From contig NZ_VFQE01000002.1 in NCBI RefSeq assembly GCF_006717095.1, positions 682,001-746,000 on the forward strand: 64,000 bases of DNA, given 5' to 3'. Positions within the stretch are counted from its first letter, which is position 1; every line of letters starts with the position of its first letter. The DNA comes from Blastococcus colisei. Lineage in GTDB: Bacteria; Actinomycetota; Actinomycetes; Mycobacteriales; Geodermatophilaceae. This document shows positions 60,896 through 64,000 of the stretch, piece after piece. The notes under the pieces were generated by a model. It saw only the letters and a list, made by a program, of their open reading frames with translations, was not told the DNA's origin and ran no database searches. Both the position numbers and the translations under genes were made by a program.

Positions 60896-63168
60896 GTACC
60901 CCCGCCGCCCCCGGCCGGCTGCTGCGCACCGGCCGCACGCTCGCCCGCGTGCTGGTCACCTGGGGCGCGGTCACCGGCGCGCTGGTGGTCCTCAGCGCGC
61001 GGATGACCGGGTTCGAGCTGTCGTCGTGGTGGCAGGCGCCGGTCATGGCGCTGCTGCTCGGCGTCCTGGCGGCGGCGGCCTGGCCGCTGGTGATGCGGGT
61101 GGCCCTGCCGGTCGCGTTCTTCACGCTCGGGCTGGGCAGCTTCCTGCTCTTCGGCGCCGTCGTGCTCGCGGTCTCCTTCGCCGTGCCGGGCGTGGTGGTG
61201 GCGGACCTGCGCGTGGCCGTCGTCGTGGCAGTCGTCATCGCCGCCGTCTCCGGCGTGGTCAGCAGCCTGCTCGCCGTCGACGAGGACGAGATCTTCTTCC
61301 GCCGCGCACGCCGCCGGGCACGGGGGACGCCGGAGGACGCCGGGCGCCCACCGGGCGTGCTGTTCCTCCAGATCGACGCGCTCTCCCACGACACCGCCCG
61401 GCGGGCCGTCCGCGACGGCTGGATGCCGAACCTGGCCGCCTGGCTGCGCACCGGCAGCCACGCGATGACCTCCTGGCACACCGACTGGAGCTCCCAGACC
61501 GGCGCTGCGGTCAGCGGGATCCTGCACGGCTCCAACCACGACGTCCTCGGGTTCCGCTGGTACGAGAAGGAGCGCGACCACATCACCCGCGTCTCCCACC
61601 CCGCCGACGCCGTCGAGGTGGAGCGCCGGCACTCCGACGGGCGCGGGCTGCTCGCCCCGGACGGCGCCGGCCACGGCAACCTGTTCACCGGCGACGCCGC
61701 CCACGTCAGCCTGACGATGAGCTCGCTGTCGCACGTCGTCCCGGCCCGCGCCCGCCGGGCCCGGCGCACCCGCGAGCGCGTGGGCTCCGGCTACTACGCC
61801 TACTTCGCGAACCCGGTCAACGCGCTGCGCACCATCGGGGTCTCCCTGGTCGACATCTGCCGCGAGCTCGCCGCCGCCGCGCGGGAACGCCGGGACGACG
61901 TCCGGCCCCGGGTCAGCCGCGGCGGCATCTACCCGCTGGCCCGCCCCGGCGTCACCGTCATCTCCCGCGACGTCGTCGTCTTCGCGCTGCTCGAGGACAT
62001 GCTGGCCGGCCGCCCGGTCGTGTACGCGGACTTCCTCGGCTACGACGAGGCCGCCCACCACGGCGGCCTGGAGCGGGCCGACAGCCTGGCCGTGCTGCGC
62101 AGCATCGACCAGCAGATCGGCCGGCTGCACCGGGCCGCGACGCTCGCGCCCCGCCGGTACCACCTCGTCGTCCTCTCCGACCACGGCCAGACCCAGGGCT
62201 GGGCGTTCGCCGACCGGTTCGGGGAGTCGATCGAGGAGCTGGTCGGCCGGCTCTGCGGCGGCACCCTCGGCTCCCGGCAGTCCACCGGCACCCGCGACAG
62301 CCGCCGTCCGGTGGAGAGCTGGCAGGTGACCGCCGCCCTGGCCGAGAGCGGTGGACCCATCGCGCGCCGGCTGCAGGAGCGCGTGGAACGTGCCGGGGCG
62401 GTCCGTCACGACCACGCCGTCGAGCCGGGGCCGGCCGGTGCGGTGCCGCGCGTGGCGCCGGGCGTCGTGTGCGTGGTCTCCGGCCACCAGGCGATGGTGT
62501 CCTTCCCCGACCTCCCGGGGCGGGCCGCGCTGGAGGAGATCGAGCGGCACTGGCCCGCCCTGCTGCCCGGCCTGGTCGACCACGACGGCGTCGGCTTCCT
62601 GCTGGTGCACTCCGAGGAGTTCGGGCCGGTCGTCCTCGGCCGGGACGGGCTGCACCGGCTCGCGACCGGCGTCGTCATCGGCACCGACCCGCTGCTGCCC
62701 TACGGCGAGCACGCCGCCGCCCTGGTCGCCCGCGTCTCGACGTTCCCGCACTGCCCCGACGTCGTGATCAACAGCCGCTACGACCCCGGCACCGACGAGG
62801 CCTCGCCGTTCGAGCCGCACGTCGGCTCGCACGGGGGCCTGGGCGGGCCGCAGCAGCATGCGCTGCTCGTCCACCCCCGCGAGTGGGCGGCGCCGGGCGA
62901 GATCGTCGGCGCCGAGCACCTGCACCGGGTGCTGCGCGGCTGGCTCACCGATCTCGGCCACCCGGAGCCGACCGGGGACGGCGCCGCGGTCGGCGAGCAG
63001 AGCCCGACGGCGCTGAGCCGCGTGCCGGCGGGCGCGGATGCTCTGTCCGGCCGTGCCCGCGGCCGGATGGGACGTGCCATGCCTCCCACCCCTCGCGCAC
63101 CGACGTCCCGGCCCGCTGTTCAGGAGCCGTCGGCGACGGCACGCAGGGCCTCGAGGTGGCGTTTGTAG
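60892..63168 (+). CDS. Holin-like membrane domain fused to alkaline-phosphatase-superfamily domain
   Basis: 758 residues. The first ~140 form four helices of the phage-holin-4_2-like type (GAVTGALVVLSARMTGFEL and following). The rest is a phosphodiesterase/nucleotide-pyrophosphatase-type domain: GVLFLQIDALSHDTARRAV with the first metal Asp, DWSSQTGAAVSGILHGSNHD with the likely nucleophile Thr or Ser, YADFLGYDEAAHHGGLE, LVVLSDHGQTQGWAF and EPHVGSHGGLGGPQQH with later metal His residues. Substrate unknown, perhaps a phospholipid or lipid-linked intermediate. The C-terminal ~60 residues are low-complexity. Coupled to DedA. Confidence 0.83.
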   Translation: MSTPAAPGRLLRTGRTLARVLVTWGAVTGALVVLSARMTGFELSSWWQAPVMALLLGVLAAAAWPLVMRVALPVAFFTLGLGSFLLFGAVVLAVSFAVPGVVVADLRVAVVVAVVIAAVSGVVSSLLAVDEDEIFFRRARRRARGTPEDAGRPPGVLFLQIDALSHDTARRAVRDGWMPNLAAWLRTGSHAMTSWHTDWSSQTGAAVSGILHGSNHDVLGFRWYEKERDHITRVSHPADAVEVERRHSDGRGLLAPDGAGHGNLFTGDAAHVSLTMSSLSHVVPARARRARRTRERVGSGYYAYFANPVNALRTIGVSLVDICRELAAAARERRDDVRPRVSRGGIYPLARPGVTVISRDVVVFALLEDMLAGRPVVYADFLGYDEAAHHGGLERADSLAVLRSIDQQIGRLHRAATLAPRRYHLVVLSDHGQTQGWAFADRFGESIEELVGRLCGGTLGSRQSTGTRDSRRPVESWQVTAALAESGGPIARRLQERVERAGAVRHDHAVEPGPAGAVPRVAPGVVCVVSGHQAMVSFPDLPGRAALEEIERHWPALLPGLVDHDGVGFLLVHSEEFGPVVLGRDGLHRLATGVVIGTDPLLPYGEHAAALVARVSTFPHCPDVVINSRYDPGTDEASPFEPHVGSHGGLGGPQQHALLVHPREWAAPGEIVGAEHLHRVLRGWLTDLGHPEPTGDGAAVGEQSPTALSRVPAGADALSGRARGRMGRAMPPTPRAPTSRPAVQEPSATARRASRWRL

Positions 63169-63185
63169 GTCACCCGCCCTGCGTT

Positions 63186-63305
63186 CTAGACGTATCGGCT
63201 CCACACCGCGTAGGTGGCCACCGCAGGCGCCCCGGCCACGGTGGCCAGGGAGAAGAACAGCTTCACCATCGTCGGCACGCCGGCGATAGTCGCCGCCGTT
63301 CCCAC
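63186..63305 (-). CDS. Possible small hydrophobic peptide
   Basis: 39 residues from a GTG, or 27 from an internal ATG at 63269: KLFFSLATVAGAPAVATYAV is a single helix with WSRYV at the end. No good ribosome site for either start. The remainder of 63169-63386 shows no gene. Confidence 0.25.
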   Translation of the reverse strand: MGTAATIAGVPTMVKLFFSLATVAGAPAVATYAVWSRYV

Positions 63306-63386
63306 TGCCCGTGACCGTCCGCCCGTCCGATGTCCCCGCTCGGATGACACCGCTCCACCGACCGGGGGACCTCGGCTACGGGGCGT

Positions 63387-63761
63387 TCACACGCCGGGGC
63401 CTGCGGCCGCCGCACGTCGCTGCTCGAGGAGGACTGCGACGACCCGCTCCACCAGGTCGTAGGGCACCGGCCGGTCGTAGCGGAGCTGCATCGCGTCCTT
63501 CGCCCCCCGGTAGGGCTCGACCTGTGCGGCCAGCTCGGCGTCCATCGGCGGGAGCGGGTACAGCCCGAGGTGCTTCTTCCAGGCCGCGACGTGTACCAGC
63601 GGCTGCCCGTCGAGGGTGAACGTGGGCATCCGGTAGCTGATCGTCTCGCCGACGTCCGGCACCACCCGGCGGACGACGCGACGGACCTCCTCCAGCACCG
63701 ACCGGACGTCCTCGGGCAGCGAGGCCGCGTAGTCGTCGACGGTGGCGAAGCGGGCGGTCAT
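63387..63761 (-). CDS. DUF1801/YdhG-like protein
   Basis: 124 residues. The YdhG/DUF1801 fold, seen in the Bacillus Fra frataxin-like iron chaperone, is indicated by FATVDDYAASLPEDVRSVLEEVRRV, ISYRMPTFTLDGQPLVHVAAWKKHLGLYPLP and MQLRYDRPVPYDLVERVVAVLLEQR. Function in Actinobacteria is unsettled; iron handling or small-molecule binding is possible. Complete and of normal length, in its own short transcription unit. Confidence 0.85.
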   Translation of the reverse strand: MTARFATVDDYAASLPEDVRSVLEEVRRVVRRVVPDVGETISYRMPTFTLDGQPLVHVAAWKKHLGLYPLPPMDAELAAQVEPYRGAKDAMQLRYDRPVPYDLVERVVAVLLEQRRAAAAGPGV

Positions 63762-63770
63762 GGGCCGTTC

Positions 63771-63965
63771 CTACCGGGTGCTGACCGCCTGCGACAGCTC
63801 CACGGTCATGATGCCGGGGCCGACGTCGCCGTCGATGGGAGCGCCGGGGAGATCCCCGAATGCGCCGAGCCCCGCGAGGGCGAGAGTGCCGCCCAGGACC
63901 GCGGCGGCAGCAGTGAGGCGCGCACCGGTGACGCGGCGGGTCAGGGCTGCGTCGATGCGGATCAT
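63771..63965 (-). CDS. Small exported hypothetical protein
   Basis: 64 residues: a basic n-region, hydrophobic core (LTAAAAVLGGTLALAGLGAF) and a short polar end (PIDGDVGPGIMTVELSQAV). GAGGAG lies 8 nt before the ATG. It looks like a secreted or membrane-anchored peptide; no family recognised. It lies 9 bp upstream of the DUF1801 gene on the same strand and may share its transcript. Confidence 0.55.
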   Translation of the reverse strand: MIRIDAALTRRVTGARLTAAAAVLGGTLALAGLGAFGDLPGAPIDGDVGPGIMTVELSQAVSTR

Positions 63966-64000
63966 CTGCGTGTCTCCTCGGTCCGGGCGGCGGTTCCCCC

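Noticed and set aside
1-64000. tRNA, rRNA or selenocysteine tRNA genes
   Set aside because: I saw no cloverleaf-like segment or rRNA in the gaps and no selA/selB/selD gene; the Sec machinery must be elsewhere if the UAG is decoded.

Overview
The window is high-GC actinobacterial DNA, most likely from the Geodermatophilaceae (Geodermatophilus, Blastococcus or a relative). The evidence is strong G/C third-position bias, many GTG starts, GTGA/ATGA-coupled genes, and a formate dehydrogenase whose selenocysteine codon is UAG. As I recall the literature, that recoding is documented in Geodermatophilus and Blastococcus.

Layout. (1) 1-13 kb: first part of an exopolysaccharide (EPS) locus, with three right-handed beta-helix proteins, UDP-glucose dehydrogenase, an LCP ligase, the initiating polyprenyl-phosphate sugar transferase, two GT2 glycosyltransferases and an FrhB-like protein. 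(2) 13-21.6 kb: a lasso-peptide-like RiPP cluster embedded in the EPS locus. It encodes a nucleotidyltransferase, B2 peptidase, two PqqD/RRE proteins, ABC exporter, methyltransferase, asparagine-synthetase-like cyclase, HPr-kinase-like enzyme, an unusual 42-aa precursor too small for standard gene calling, and two LuxR-type regulators. (3) 21.7-34 kb: the rest of the EPS locus (GT28-type transferase, sulfotransferase, Wzz-, Wzy- and Wzx-like proteins, acetyltransferase, two pyruvyltransferase-family proteins, GT4, methyltransferase). From 23.8 to 32.9 kb it is visibly richer in A/T. (4) 34-37.4 kb: a graveyard with a frameshifted IS481-like transposase, an IS256 remnant fused to a beheaded EAL gene, and two frameshifted genes (AdoMet-decarboxylase-like and LuxI/GNAT-like). 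(5) 37.4-43.7 kb: NrfD-type membrane subunit, Fe-S subunit and UAG-selenocysteine catalytic subunit of formate dehydrogenase, with an antisense mazEF module between the alpha and beta genes. (6) 43.8-50.1 kb: an SGNH-like gene duplicated as a ~0.75-kb direct repeat around a decayed beta-helix gene, a PP-loop ATPase and a second flippase. (7) 50.1-64 kb: vapBC, small proteins, a frameshifted NUDIX gene, a giant VEPVTEP-repeat protein, a coupled pair of GGDEF/EAL proteins with complementary degeneracy, and an MBL-DedA-phosphatase operon.

Working together: the EPS genes make a Wzx/Wzy-type polymer (nucleotide-sugar precursor, lipid-linked initiation, extension, sulfation/pyruvylation/acetylation, flipping, polymerisation, wall attachment). 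The RiPP genes should remove the leader from the small peptide, cyclise it, possibly phosphorylate its C-terminal Ser, and export it. The c-di-GMP pair could control surface polymer output. Frameshifts are frequent between 34 and 52 kb; some may be assembly errors, but most sit in genes that look inactivated.
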